IMG/VR virus record: IMGVR_UViG_3300035156_000377 | Coordinates: 1 to 41,016 of that record | DNA length: 41,016 bases | From: a virus | Strand: one strand, 5' to 3' | Notes under the pieces: generated by a model | Told to the model about the DNA's origin: nothing | Database searches by the model: none | The model's input: the letters and a program-made list of their open reading frames with translations, nothing else | Part shown: piece by piece, positions 15,154 through 22,936 of the stretch | Numbering within the stretch: the first letter of the stretch is position 1 | Layout of the letters: every line of letters begins with the position of its first letter | Program-made: the position numbers and the translations under genes

Positions 15154-16307
15154 CGCCGCTCGAGCTCACCATCACCGACGCCGGCCTGGCCGCGATTCAG
15201 GCGGCACAGGGCAGTGCGGCGGTGGTCATCACCGGCGTCGGCCTGACTGCGGCCGACTTCGTCGAAGCGCCGACGCTGACCGTTCTGCCCGGCGAGTTCA
15301 AGCGGCTCGTCGATGTCTCGGGGGACGCGGTCGATGCGCGCACCGTCCACCTGGTGGCACGCGACGACGGCACGGACGTCTACACCGTCCGCGGCTTCGG
15401 CCTGTTTCTGGCCGACGGCACGCTGCTCGCCACCTACGCGCAGGCGGTGCCGATCTTCACCAAGTCGGCCGTGTCCACCTTCCTGCTCGCGCAGGACATC
15501 CGCTTCCAGGCCGGCCAGGCGACATCGATCGCGTTCGGCGATGCCAACTTCCTCTACCCGCCCGCGACGGAAGTACGGAAGGGTGTCGCGGAAATCGCCG
15601 ATCAACCGGAGGTGGACGCCGGTGCCGACGACGAACGGATCGTCACTTCGAAAAAGCTGGCCGCCCGCCTCGCCGGCTTCCTGTCCGCGATCTTCGGCCG
15701 CAAGATCCTCACCGCCGGCTTGGCGAACGGCGGCGGTGACCTGTCGGGCGATCGCACGATCGACGTGCCGCGCGCCAGCCCGGAGGAAGCGCTCGCCGGC
15801 AGCCTGACCAGCAAGGCACTGGCGCCCTCGTCGCTGGCTCTGATCCTGCTTGAGATCTTCGATCGCGTCGTTCGCTCGCGAAAGGTCTCCACCAGCGGCC
15901 TTGCTACCGGCGGCGGCGATCTCACCGCCGATCGCACGATCGACGTCGCCGCCGCCAGCGTCGCCCAGCTGCGCGCGCTGGCCAGCGACGCGGTCGCGCT
16001 CACGCCGGCGACCTACGGCGCGCTCGGCCGCAGCCTCCAGCAGAACGGTTACACCGAACTGCCCGACGGGTTCATCATCAAGTGCGGTCGCTTCACTTGC
16101 GTCGCGAACGGCGTGGTCAGCATCAGCTTTCCCGTCGCCTTTCCGAACGAATGCTTCGCGGCCGTAACCGGCGGCGGCCTCAGCGGCGCGGCCGACCAGG
16201 ACAATTACGTCTCAATCATCGCCAACACCATCACCGCCGCGGGCTTCCAGGCGTCGAACGGCAAGGGCGCGGCTTATGGCTGCACTTACATCGCGGTGGG
16301 CCGATGA
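15150..16307 (+). CDS. H: Tail fibre protein (P2 H-like)
   Basis: A 385-aa fibre. The N-terminal 140 residues (MTPLELTITDAGLAAIQAAQ...GFGLFLADGTLLATYAQ...FGDANFLYPPAT) match the attachment domain of P2-type fibres. VRKGVAEIADQPEVDAGADDERIVTSKKL is the common fibre linker. Two copies of a GL-x2-GGGDL-x2-DRTIDV repeat follow at about 190-210 and 250-270. The C-terminal tip begins near NGYTELPDGFIIKCG and probably contacts the host. It starts with GTG after GAGGGAG. Fibre assembly and tailspike genes follow directly. Confidence 0.88.
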   Translation: MTPLELTITDAGLAAIQAAQGSAAVVITGVGLTAADFVEAPTLTVLPGEFKRLVDVSGDAVDARTVHLVARDDGTDVYTVRGFGLFLADGTLLATYAQAVPIFTKSAVSTFLLAQDIRFQAGQATSIAFGDANFLYPPATEVRKGVAEIADQPEVDAGADDERIVTSKKLAARLAGFLSAIFGRKILTAGLANGGGDLSGDRTIDVPRASPEEALAGSLTSKALAPSSLALILLEIFDRVVRSRKVSTSGLATGGGDLTADRTIDVAAASVAQLRALASDAVALTPATYGALGRSLQQNGYTELPDGFIIKCGRFTCVANGVVSISFPVAFPNECFAAVTGGGLSGAADQDNYVSIIANTITAAGFQASNGKGAAYGCTYIAVGR

Positions 16308-16816
16308 GCATCTTCTTCAGCCCATCGACGCGCGGCTTCTACACGACACAGGATCACGCGGACCGGATGCCGGCCGATGTCGTCGGGATCTCCGCGCGGC
16401 GCCATCGCCGGCTGATCGCCGCGCAGGCCGACGGCGCCGAGATTCATGCCGGCCCCGACGGCTGCCCACAGCTGCGCCGCCCACTGGCCAATGCGGCCGA
16501 GCGCCGCCCGGCGCTGATCGCGGCGGTCAAGCGCGAGGCCCGCCGCCGCATCGACGCGGTCGCCCCGCTGACCGCCCAGATCAACGACAATGCGGCGCTG
16601 GCGATCGCCGCCGTCCAGCTCGCCGGCGGCGGATCGACGACGCTCGATCTCGCGCCCGCGCTCGACCGACGCGCCCGCATCGATGCGCTGCGCGCCCGAT
16701 CCGACCGGATCGAGATGGCGATCGCCGCCTGCGCCGCGCGCGACCTCGCGGGCTTCGATCCCACCGCCGACCAGCATTGGCTCGCCGATCGGGCCGAGGG
16801 AGACGCTCTTGGCTAA
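16304..16816 (+). CDS. Tail fibre assembly-like protein
   Basis: A 170-aa protein with an N-terminal FFSPSTRGFYT motif and a mid-region typical of caudoviral fibre assembly chaperones and fibre-tip adaptors: an RRHRRLIAAQADG stretch, then ALIAAVKREARRRIDAV and AAVQLAGGG. The C-terminal half is helical (RRARIDALRARSDRIEMAIAA). It overlaps the fibre gene by four bases and the tailspike gene by eight, fitting a role in folding or mounting one of them. Confidence 0.72.
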   Translation: MSIFFSPSTRGFYTTQDHADRMPADVVGISARRHRRLIAAQADGAEIHAGPDGCPQLRRPLANAAERRPALIAAVKREARRRIDAVAPLTAQINDNAALAIAAVQLAGGGSTTLDLAPALDRRARIDALRARSDRIEMAIAACAARDLAGFDPTADQHWLADRAEGDALG

Positions 16817-18776
16817 GATCTCTGGCCTTCCGCCCGCCGGCCCGCTCGACGGCACCGAGGCGCTCCCGCTCGCCCAAGGCGGCCGCACCAAGCGCGCGCT
16901 GATGAGCACGATCGCCGCGGCGGTGCTGGCACTGCTGCCCGGCATGCTGAAGGGCGATCCCGGCGGCCATGTCCAGTCGATCGGGCTGTTCACCGCCGCG
17001 CCGCAGCTCAACATCCCCGCGGGGGCCGACCGCGTCCACACGTCCGGCCACCGGCTCAAGCATGTCGGCGCCGGCACGTATCTACGCTGGTCGAACGACT
17101 TGCCGGCGCTGCCGGCGCCCGGCGAAGGCGAGAATGAGTGGTGGTTCCAGAGCGCCGACGGCTCGTTCTGGTATCCCGATCCGGAGCACATCACCCTCGC
17201 CCAGTTCGGCGCGATCGGCGATTACAAGCGCACGGGCGCGCATGTCGGCGTGATCGGCGACGATAGCCACGCCGCCTTCCTCGCCTACCGTAGCTTCGCG
17301 ATCTGGGCGGGCCGCGATCACGATGCCTTCCCGGCCTTCTACAAGGCGCTGCCGCGCCTTCGGATCACGCCCGGCCATTATTGGTCGTCAAAGACTTGGG
17401 ACTTCGATTTCGGAACCCCGTTCATCGAGGGCGACGGACTCGGCGCGCAGAATGGCGGCAACCCGGTCGTTATCACCTTCGACGGAGGGCAGACCGGCTT
17501 TCGCCTGCACAATTACAACACCGCCGGAAACGGCGAGCGGCCCGGCGGAGTCAGCGCCACCGGCTTCCGGATCGAGAACGTCAAGGTCCGCACCACCGGC
17601 CACGGCGGCGCCGCCGATTGCGACGGTTTCAGGATCCGCACCTATGGTCGCCTGATCGATTGCTCGGCCGAGAATTTCATCCGCGACGGCATACATGTCG
17701 AAGCGGACGTGACCTTGTCCGGCCCGCTTGCCGGCAATGCCAATCAGGTCCAGATCTCGGGCGGCAATCTCCGCGACAACGGCCGCTGCGGAATCTTCTT
17801 CCACCTGTCCGATGCCAATGCCGGCTACACGATGGGCCTCAACTGCTACGGCAACGGTCGCTTCGGCATCCTGGACGCGTCGGGGCTCGGCAACGCGCAT
17901 TTCGCGGCCCATGTCGATTTCAACGGTGCCGGCGGCGGTCTGTGCGGGCCAAGCTATGCCCGCAACGCCGATGGAGCCTGGTGCTCTTATCAGATCGGCG
18001 GCGTGTGGCGCCTGTTCTCCGTGGTCATGGGCCAGGAGGCGCTCGCCAAGATCACCGCCCCGGCTTTCGACTCGCCTTACTGGATCTACGAGCGCGATGT
18101 CGGCGCTCCGGACGTGGCCAACCCGGCCTGGGTGAGCGGCGCGCGCGATTACCATGCCGGCGGCGGCCTGGCCGCGACCAGCCTCGCCGGCTCCGTCAAC
18201 TTCGACGCCTGCTATGCCGAGGGCGGCCAGCCCGCCTGCCAGGGCGTCCAGCACACGATCTTCCTCAAGTCGTTCACTGCGTCCGGCGTTCGCGGCGGCG
18301 TCAGCGTCCGCCCGAAGAACGGCGCCCTTGTTGCCGAATCGATGGGCGCGTTCGAAAAGCGCAGCGACGGCAAGGTGCTGACCATGCTGTCCGGCGGCGA
18401 TGCCGACAGCGGCCAGCTCGAGATTTTCGGCATCGATCTCACCGCGTCGCCGAACTGGCGCCGGATGATGGACGCCGCGACGCAGGATTGGTTCTTCCAA
18501 TATGCCGGCGCGGACAGCCTGGTCCCGATCTTCTTCTCGGGTGGCGATACGCTGCGCACCGGCGGCCGAGCGACGCCGCAACCCGCCCGCGCGTTCTTTC
18601 CCGAGCTCTTCCTGAACGACAGCGCGATCAGCTCGACCGCCGCTCTGCCCGCCAATGACGAGGGCGGCGATGGCGAGCTGCGCTGGAACAAGGCGCCCGC
18701 GCCCGGCCAATGGTCGATCGCGCAGAAGATCGCCGGCGTCTGGACGCCGATCGTCACCGCCCCGGGGAGCACCTGA
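16809..18776 (+). CDS. Tailspike, right-handed beta-helix protein
   Basis: A 655-aa protein using a TTG start (LAKISGLPPAGPLDGTEALPLAQGG) behind GAGGGAG. This N-terminus is a common attachment head of phage spikes. ITLAQFGAIGD at about 138 is the usual entry to a pectate-lyase-type beta-helix. The rungs that follow include ATGFRIENVKVRTTGHGG, DGFRIRTYGRLIDCSAENF and DGIHVEADVT. A polysaccharide-binding or depolymerising role is inferred. The active site cannot be picked from sequence. The C-terminal 150 residues form a separate beta-rich tip. Confidence 0.82.
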   Translation: MAKISGLPPAGPLDGTEALPLAQGGRTKRALMSTIAAAVLALLPGMLKGDPGGHVQSIGLFTAAPQLNIPAGADRVHTSGHRLKHVGAGTYLRWSNDLPALPAPGEGENEWWFQSADGSFWYPDPEHITLAQFGAIGDYKRTGAHVGVIGDDSHAAFLAYRSFAIWAGRDHDAFPAFYKALPRLRITPGHYWSSKTWDFDFGTPFIEGDGLGAQNGGNPVVITFDGGQTGFRLHNYNTAGNGERPGGVSATGFRIENVKVRTTGHGGAADCDGFRIRTYGRLIDCSAENFIRDGIHVEADVTLSGPLAGNANQVQISGGNLRDNGRCGIFFHLSDANAGYTMGLNCYGNGRFGILDASGLGNAHFAAHVDFNGAGGGLCGPSYARNADGAWCSYQIGGVWRLFSVVMGQEALAKITAPAFDSPYWIYERDVGAPDVANPAWVSGARDYHAGGGLAATSLAGSVNFDACYAEGGQPACQGVQHTIFLKSFTASGVRGGVSVRPKNGALVAESMGAFEKRSDGKVLTMLSGGDADSGQLEIFGIDLTASPNWRRMMDAATQDWFFQYAGADSLVPIFFSGGDTLRTGGRATPQPARAFFPELFLNDSAISSTAALPANDEGGDGELRWNKAPAPGQWSIAQKIAGVWTPIVTAPGST

Positions 18777-18779
18777 CCG

Positions 18780-18974
18780 ATGAACGACTGGAAGATCAAG
18801 ACCACTCGCGACGACTCGCGCTCGCGCCGGCCGACGCCCCTGGAAGTGCGCCTCGCCGACGGATCGACGCTGCTGTGCTGGGCGCACAAGGCGCCGTGGG
18901 ACCAGGTCGAATATTACCGCCTCGCCTCGATGCTCGAGGTGATCGAGGCCACTCGCCCTCCGACGCAGGATTGA
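18780..18974 (+). CDS. Small hypothetical protein
   Basis: A 64-aa soluble protein starting four bases after the tailspike stop. It is charged at the N-terminus (NDWKIKTTRDDSRSRRPT), with a short beta-like stretch (LEVRLADGSTLLCWAH) and a helical tail. It is probably co-translated with the tailspike. No family is recognised. Confidence 0.5.
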   Translation: MNDWKIKTTRDDSRSRRPTPLEVRLADGSTLLCWAHKAPWDQVEYYRLASMLEVIEATRPPTQD

Positions 18975-18976
18975 TC

Positions 18977-19672
18977 ATGGCCATGCTCATCCTCTTCATC
19001 GCCTTGCCGATCGCCGTGCTTGCCTTCCTGCTCGCGCGCCGCGCGACCAAGCAACACATGAGCGATCTCCCCGTCGGGCGTCCGGGCAACCCGGAAAGCT
19101 GGGAAGTCGGCCCGATCGTGCGCGGCTTCAGCCGCACGCCCAACGTTCCCCTCCGCCCCCGCCGCCACCCCGGCGGTCTCGCGATCGACATTCCAATGGG
19201 CGATCCGGACCGGCCCGAAGCGCGCGCCGGCGACGTGCGTTACGTGACCTTCAATCCCGGCTCGCTGGCGGGGAGGAAGCGCCTGACGTTGCGCTATCGC
19301 GTCGAGCTGGACGAAGGCGTTCGCCTGTTCCCTTGGACCGGCCCGCCGCTCCCTGCCCTCCTCACCATGTTTTTGCAGCGCGCCGGCGACGACTGGAGCG
19401 CCGCAGGCAAGTTCGAGACTTACCGCTGGTGGGCGGGTTTCGCGACCGTAATGCCGATCGAGCCTGGCGATCACGAGCTCATCGTAGCGCTCGACGGCCG
19501 CTGGACGGCAACGATCTCCTCCAACGCGCACGACCACTCGGCCGCATTCAAGGCCGCGCTGACGCATGCCTGTCGCGTTGGCTTCACGCTGGGCGGCGGC
19601 GACGGCCTCGGTCACGGCATCTGCGCCACCGGCCCCGCCCGGCTGATCATCCAGGACTTCTTGGTCGAGTGA
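18977..19672 (+). CDS. Membrane-anchored beta-sandwich protein, unknown function
   Basis: A 231-aa protein. Residues 2-19 (AMLILFIALPIAVLAFLL) form a membrane helix followed by RR, suggesting an N-terminal anchor. The rest is beta-rich with lectin-like spacing (RYVTFNPGSLAGRKRLTLRYRVEL, then WWAGFATVMPIEPGDHELIVALDG and the late RLIIQDFLVE). An N-terminal anchor is odd for a virion protein. It may coat the infected cell, for example in receptor masking. An internal ATG two codons in is an alternative start. Confidence 0.55.
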   Translation: MAMLILFIALPIAVLAFLLARRATKQHMSDLPVGRPGNPESWEVGPIVRGFSRTPNVPLRPRRHPGGLAIDIPMGDPDRPEARAGDVRYVTFNPGSLAGRKRLTLRYRVELDEGVRLFPWTGPPLPALLTMFLQRAGDDWSAAGKFETYRWWAGFATVMPIEPGDHELIVALDGRWTATISSNAHDHSAAFKAALTHACRVGFTLGGGDGLGHGICATGPARLIIQDFLVE

Positions 19673-19698
19673 AGCGCGCCCGTCCGGCGCGATCGCCT

Positions 19699-19725
19699 CT
19701 GTTGTAACCGCCGCCGATACAACAG
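19699..19725 (+). promoter_or_regulatory. Late-activator dyad, V operon promoter
   Basis: A perfect CTGTTGTA-N11-TACAACAG element whose centre is about 58 bases before the ATG of V. The 44 bases in between have no Shine-Dalgarno match. It heads the V-W-FI-FII-E-T-U-D run. Confidence 0.8.
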
Positions 19726-19769
19726 CCCGGCCAAGCGCCGCGCGGCATCTTGTCGCAACGTGGCCCGCA

Positions 19770-20330
19770 ATGCGCAGCTCAGACGATAATCCGGTCGATC
19801 CGGCCGACCTGATCCGCTTCGGCACGGTCGCCGAGGTTGATCTTGGCGCGGGCACCGTCGTCGTCGACTCGGGCGACGTCCGCTCCGGATCGATCCGCTG
19901 GGCCGGCGGCCGCGCCGGCGCGACCCGCAGCTGGTCACCGCCATCCGTCGGCGAACAGGTGCTGCTGCTCTGCCCCGGCGGCGAGCTCGCCGCCGCCGTC
20001 GCGATCGGCGGCATCCCGCAGAACGCCTTTCCGCCCGCCGGCAATTCGACACGCGAGCTGATCGAGTTCGCCGATGGCGCCGTCCTCGCTTACGATCCGG
20101 AAGCGCACGTCCTCGATGTCGCCCTGCCCGCCGGCGCCCGCGTCAACATCGTCGCCGCCGGCGGCGTCACGATCGACGCGGCCGATGGCGGCCTGTCGAT
20201 CACCGGCGATGTCACGGTCGACGGCAAGCTCACTGCCAGCGGCGATGTAAAGGCCGGCGATATCAGCCTGCAGGATCACGTCCACACCAAGGTCGCCGCC
20301 GGCACCGCCAAGTCGGGCAAGCCCGAGTGA
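19770..20330 (+). CDS. V: Baseplate spike protein V
   Basis: A 186-aa trimeric cell-puncturing spike of the P2 gpV family. An OB-fold-like N-terminal half (FGTVAEVDLGAGTVVVDSGDV...VGEQVLLLCPGGELAAAVAIGGI) leads to a beta-helical shaft (GGVTIDAADGGLSITGDVTVDGKL). The tip has H170-V-H172 in LQDHVHTKV, the HxH pair that binds iron in P2 gpV. Unlike in P2, V lies after J-I-fibre rather than before it. Its stop overlaps the start of W. Confidence 0.93.
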   Translation: MRSSDDNPVDPADLIRFGTVAEVDLGAGTVVVDSGDVRSGSIRWAGGRAGATRSWSPPSVGEQVLLLCPGGELAAAVAIGGIPQNAFPPAGNSTRELIEFADGAVLAYDPEAHVLDVALPAGARVNIVAAGGVTIDAADGGLSITGDVTVDGKLTASGDVKAGDISLQDHVHTKVAAGTAKSGKPE

Positions 20331-20695
20331 TGCGTGGCATGAGCAACACGAGCGGCGCTGCGATCGAAGGCGATGCGCACCTGGCGCAATCGGTCGGCGA
20401 CATCCTGTCGACGCCGATCGGCACCCGGATCCAGCGTCGCGATTACGGCTCGCTTCTGCCGTTCCTGGTCGATCAGCCGCAGACGCCAGGCTGGCGCCTG
20501 CAGATGTTCGCCGCCACCGCGATCGCGCTCGATCGCTGGGAGCCGCGCTTCCGGATCGCCCGCGTCGGCGTCACCCTCTCCCCCGAAGGTAGGCCGATCG
20601 TCGATCTCGAAGGCGTCCGCACCGATCGCCCGCGCGCGTCCGCTTTCACCCGCCTGTCCGTCCCGCTGCGGCTCGGCCGCCCGACCCTGAACTAG
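20330..20695 (+). CDS. W: Baseplate wedge protein W (gp25-like)
   Basis: A 121-aa protein of the P2 gpW / T4 gp25 family that initiates sheath assembly at the baseplate. The pattern HLAQSVGDILSTPIGTRIQRRDYGSLLPFLVDQP is diagnostic, followed by AIALDRWEPRFRIARV. ATG 20330 overlaps the V stop; an internal ATG at 20339 is possible. Its last bases precede an AGGAG ribosome binding site for FI. Confidence 0.93.
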   Translation: MRGMSNTSGAAIEGDAHLAQSVGDILSTPIGTRIQRRDYGSLLPFLVDQPQTPGWRLQMFAATAIALDRWEPRFRIARVGVTLSPEGRPIVDLEGVRTDRPRASAFTRLSVPLRLGRPTLN

Positions 20696-20704
20696 GAGCA
20701 ACTC

Positions 20705-21874
20705 ATGCCTATCCGCCACGGCATTTTCGTCACCGAGCCGGTTGCCGGCGCGCGGCCGATCAACATTGTGTCCACCGCCGTCATCGGCCTGGTCGCCACC
20801 GCACCGGACGCGGACGCCACCCTGTTCCCGCTCGACAAGCCGGTGCTGGTCACCGACGTCCGCTCGGCAATCGCGAAGGCCGGCGAGCAAGGCACCCTCG
20901 CCGATTCGCTGTCCGCGATCGCCGATCAGTGCAGCCCGATCGTGGTGGTGGTCCGGGTCGCTCCGGGCGTCGCCGCCGGCGACGTCTCCGCCCAGGAGGC
21001 GACCGACCTGAACGTGATCGGCGGCAGCGTGGCCGGCGCCTACACCGGCATGCAGGCCCTCCTCGCTGCCGAAGCCCAGCTCGGCGTTCGTCCCCGCATC
21101 CTCGGTTGCCCCGGGCTCGATACGCAGGAAGTCACCACTGCGCTGGTCGTGATCGCCAAGAAGCTTCGCGCGATGGTCTATGCCGCCTGTCCGGGCGCCG
21201 ATACCGTGTCCGAGGCGGTGCTCTACCGCGGCGAGTTCGGCGATCGCGAGCTGATGCTCATCTATCCGGACTTCACCCGCTTCGGCGGCCATGCGGTCGC
21301 GGCCGCACTCGGCCTGCGCGCCCGGATCGACGAGGAGATTGGCTGGCACAAGACGATCTCCAACGTCGTCGTCGGCGGCGTCACCGGCCTCAGCAAGGAC
21401 ATCTTCTTCGACCTCCAGGATCCGTCCACCGACGCCGGCCTGCTCAACGACGCGCCCGTCACCACGCTCGTCCGGATGAACGGCTACCGCTTCTGGGGCA
21501 ACCGCACCTGCTCGGACGAACCCAAGTTCGCGTTCGAATCCTCCGTCCGCACCGCCCAGATCCTGCGCGACACGATTGCGCGCGGCCTGGTCTGGTCGTC
21601 CGATCAGCCGCTCACTGTGCAGCTGCTCAAGGATCAGCTCGAAACGATCAACGCGGCCTTTCGCGCGCTCTCCACGCCTGGTCCCAGCCAGCGGATCATG
21701 GGGGCGGAGGCCTATATCGATCCCGCGCTCAACGTCGCCGGCCAACTCGCCGCCGGCAAGGTGCAGATCGATTACGATTACACGCCGCTCGCCCCGGCCG
21801 AGGACATCCAGCTCAACCAGCGGATCACCGACCGCTTCTACGTCAACGTCGCCGGCCAGGTCTCCCCGATCTGA
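20705..21874 (+). CDS. FI: Tail sheath protein FI
   Basis: A 389-aa contractile sheath subunit close in size to P2 gpFI. Marks include the start RHGIFVTEPVAGARPINIVSTAVIGLVATA, LGCPGLDTQEVTTALVVIAKKLRA, the central ARIDEEIGWHKTISNVVVGGVTGLS, and the C-terminal GYRFWGNRTCSD region with DRFYVNVAGQV at the end. It has a good AGGAG eight bases before the ATG, unlike the genes just behind the activator dyads. Confidence 0.95.
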   Translation: MPIRHGIFVTEPVAGARPINIVSTAVIGLVATAPDADATLFPLDKPVLVTDVRSAIAKAGEQGTLADSLSAIADQCSPIVVVVRVAPGVAAGDVSAQEATDLNVIGGSVAGAYTGMQALLAAEAQLGVRPRILGCPGLDTQEVTTALVVIAKKLRAMVYAACPGADTVSEAVLYRGEFGDRELMLIYPDFTRFGGHAVAAALGLRARIDEEIGWHKTISNVVVGGVTGLSKDIFFDLQDPSTDAGLLNDAPVTTLVRMNGYRFWGNRTCSDEPKFAFESSVRTAQILRDTIARGLVWSSDQPLTVQLLKDQLETINAAFRALSTPGPSQRIMGAEAYIDPALNVAGQLAAGKVQIDYDYTPLAPAEDIQLNQRITDRFYVNVAGQVSPI

Positions 21875-21923
21875 TCCGGCGCCACCCGCCCCACCCGCTT
21901 AACCGCCATCTCAGGAGCCAGCG

Positions 21924-22469
21924 ATGCTTCCTCACAAGCTCAAGAACTTCAACGTCTTCAACGATGGCCAGAACTTCCTCGGCCAGGTGTCGGAGATCGC
22001 CCTCCCCAAGCTGTCCGCGCAGATGGAGGAATATCGCGGTGCCGGCATGCTCGGCCCGGTCGATATCGACATGGGGCTGGAGAAGCTCGAGATGGAGGCG
22101 ACCTATGGCGGACTGGTCGTACCGGTACTTCGTCAGTTCGGCGTCACTGCGGTCGACGGCGTCATGCTGCGCTTCATCGGCGCTTACCAGTCCGACGGCG
22201 CCGGCCAGGTCAAGCAGGCCGAACTCGTCGTGCGCGGCCGCCACAAGGAGATCGATCCCGGCTCCGCCAAGGCCGGCGACGATACCGAATGGAAGGTCAG
22301 CTCCAGCCTGTCCTATCTCAAATGGACGATCGACGCCCGCGTGGAAGTCGAGATCGACCTGGTCAACTGCATCTACCTGATCGGCGGCTTCGACCGCATG
22401 GCCCAGATTCGTGCCGCGATCGGCGCCGACGGGGGCACGCTCGGCGCCGGCATTTCCGTCAGTATCTGA
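21924..22469 (+). CDS. FII: Tail tube protein FII
   Basis: A 181-aa major tail tube protein. MLPHKLKNFNVFNDGQNFLG at the start, LEKLEMEATYGGLVVPVLRQFG, and the closing LVNCIYLIGGFDRMAQIRAAIG are typical of P2 gpFII. Hexameric rings stack on tape measure T inside the sheath. AGGAG lies just upstream. It follows FI after 49 bases. Confidence 0.95.
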   Translation: MLPHKLKNFNVFNDGQNFLGQVSEIALPKLSAQMEEYRGAGMLGPVDIDMGLEKLEMEATYGGLVVPVLRQFGVTAVDGVMLRFIGAYQSDGAGQVKQAELVVRGRHKEIDPGSAKAGDDTEWKVSSSLSYLKWTIDARVEVEIDLVNCIYLIGGFDRMAQIRAAIGADGGTLGAGISVSI

Positions 22470-22492
22470 TCTCAAGCAACAGGGAGCACCCC

Positions 22493-22804
22493 GTGACCGA
22501 ACCCACCGCCCGCAAGCTATTCGTCGACGTGCCGCTCGATGCGCCGCTCACCCGCGGCGACACCAAGCTCGACTCGCTGCGCCTCCGCCGCCCCGGCGCC
22601 GGCGAGCTTCGCGGCCTGAGCCTCGCCAAGCTGCTGCAGATGGACGTGAACGAGATCATCCGCCTGCTGCCGCGGATAACCCAGCCGGGTCTGACCGAGC
22701 ATGAGGCCGGCCAGCTCGACGCCGCCGACATTATGGAGATCGGGGGAGAGCTCGCCGATTTTTTTCTGACGACGCGTCGTCGGGACGAATTGCGGACGAT
22801 GTAG
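22493..22804 (+). CDS. E: Tail assembly chaperone E (zero-frame product)
   Basis: A 103-aa protein of the P2 gpE family, which coats the tape measure during tail assembly. The mid-region DTKLDSLRLRRPGAGELRGLSLAKLLQMDVNEIIRLLPRITQPGL is typical of the family. It begins with GTG behind GGGAG. Near its end, codons 90-91 are TTT TTT preceded by T, a slippery heptamer. There part of the ribosomes are expected to shift -1 and read on into E'. The zero-frame product ends 13 codons later. Confidence 0.92.
   Translation: MTEPTARKLFVDVPLDAPLTRGDTKLDSLRLRRPGAGELRGLSLAKLLQMDVNEIIRLLPRITQPGLTEHEAGQLDAADIMEIGGELADFFLTTRRRDELRTM
22759..22765 (+). other. -1 frameshift slippery site T-TTT-TTT
   Basis: Seven T residues in frame as GAT TTT TTT CTG. 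A -1 slip here continues open as SDDASSGRIADDVEEA and joins E', ending at 22935. P2 uses T-TTT-TTG at the same place between E and E'. I did not verify a downstream stem-loop or pseudoknot. Confidence 0.88.
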
Positions 22805-22812
22805 AGGAAGCG

Positions 22813-22935
22813 ATGGCGAACATCCTCGCCATCCTGCCCGGGATGACCTTCCCGGCCCTGTGCGAAATGTCGCTGCCCGATCTGATGCGCTGGCACGATC
22901 GGGCGGAGAAGCGCAACCGATCGGAGAAACGCTGA
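22813..22935 (+). CDS. E': E' extension (part of E-E' fusion 22493-22935)
   Basis: Forty codons (MANILAILPGMTFPALCEMS, then LPDLMRWHDRAEKR) resembling the short E' part of P2, where a hydrophobic start is followed by an LxxLxxWxxKA-type helix. The main product is expected to be a 147-aa fusion: 91 residues of E, then 56 from the -1 frame. An in-frame ATG at 22813 behind GAGGAAG could also give a free 40-aa form. The stop lies one base before the T start codon. Confidence 0.85.
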   Translation: MANILAILPGMTFPALCEMSLPDLMRWHDRAEKRNRSEKR

Positions 22936-22936
22936 C

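Noticed and set aside
17388-18887. Minus-strand ORF of 499 codons
   Set aside because: It is antisense to the tailspike and has no recognisable motifs; explained by GC bias.
11908-19725. 27-bp repeats as transposon ends or CRISPR repeats
   Set aside because: The copies are kilobases apart, all oriented with the operon they precede and placed at fixed distance from start codons, which fits operators.
20276-21745. Minus-strand ORF of 489 codons
   Set aside because: It lies opposite W and the tail sheath gene and is a shadow frame.
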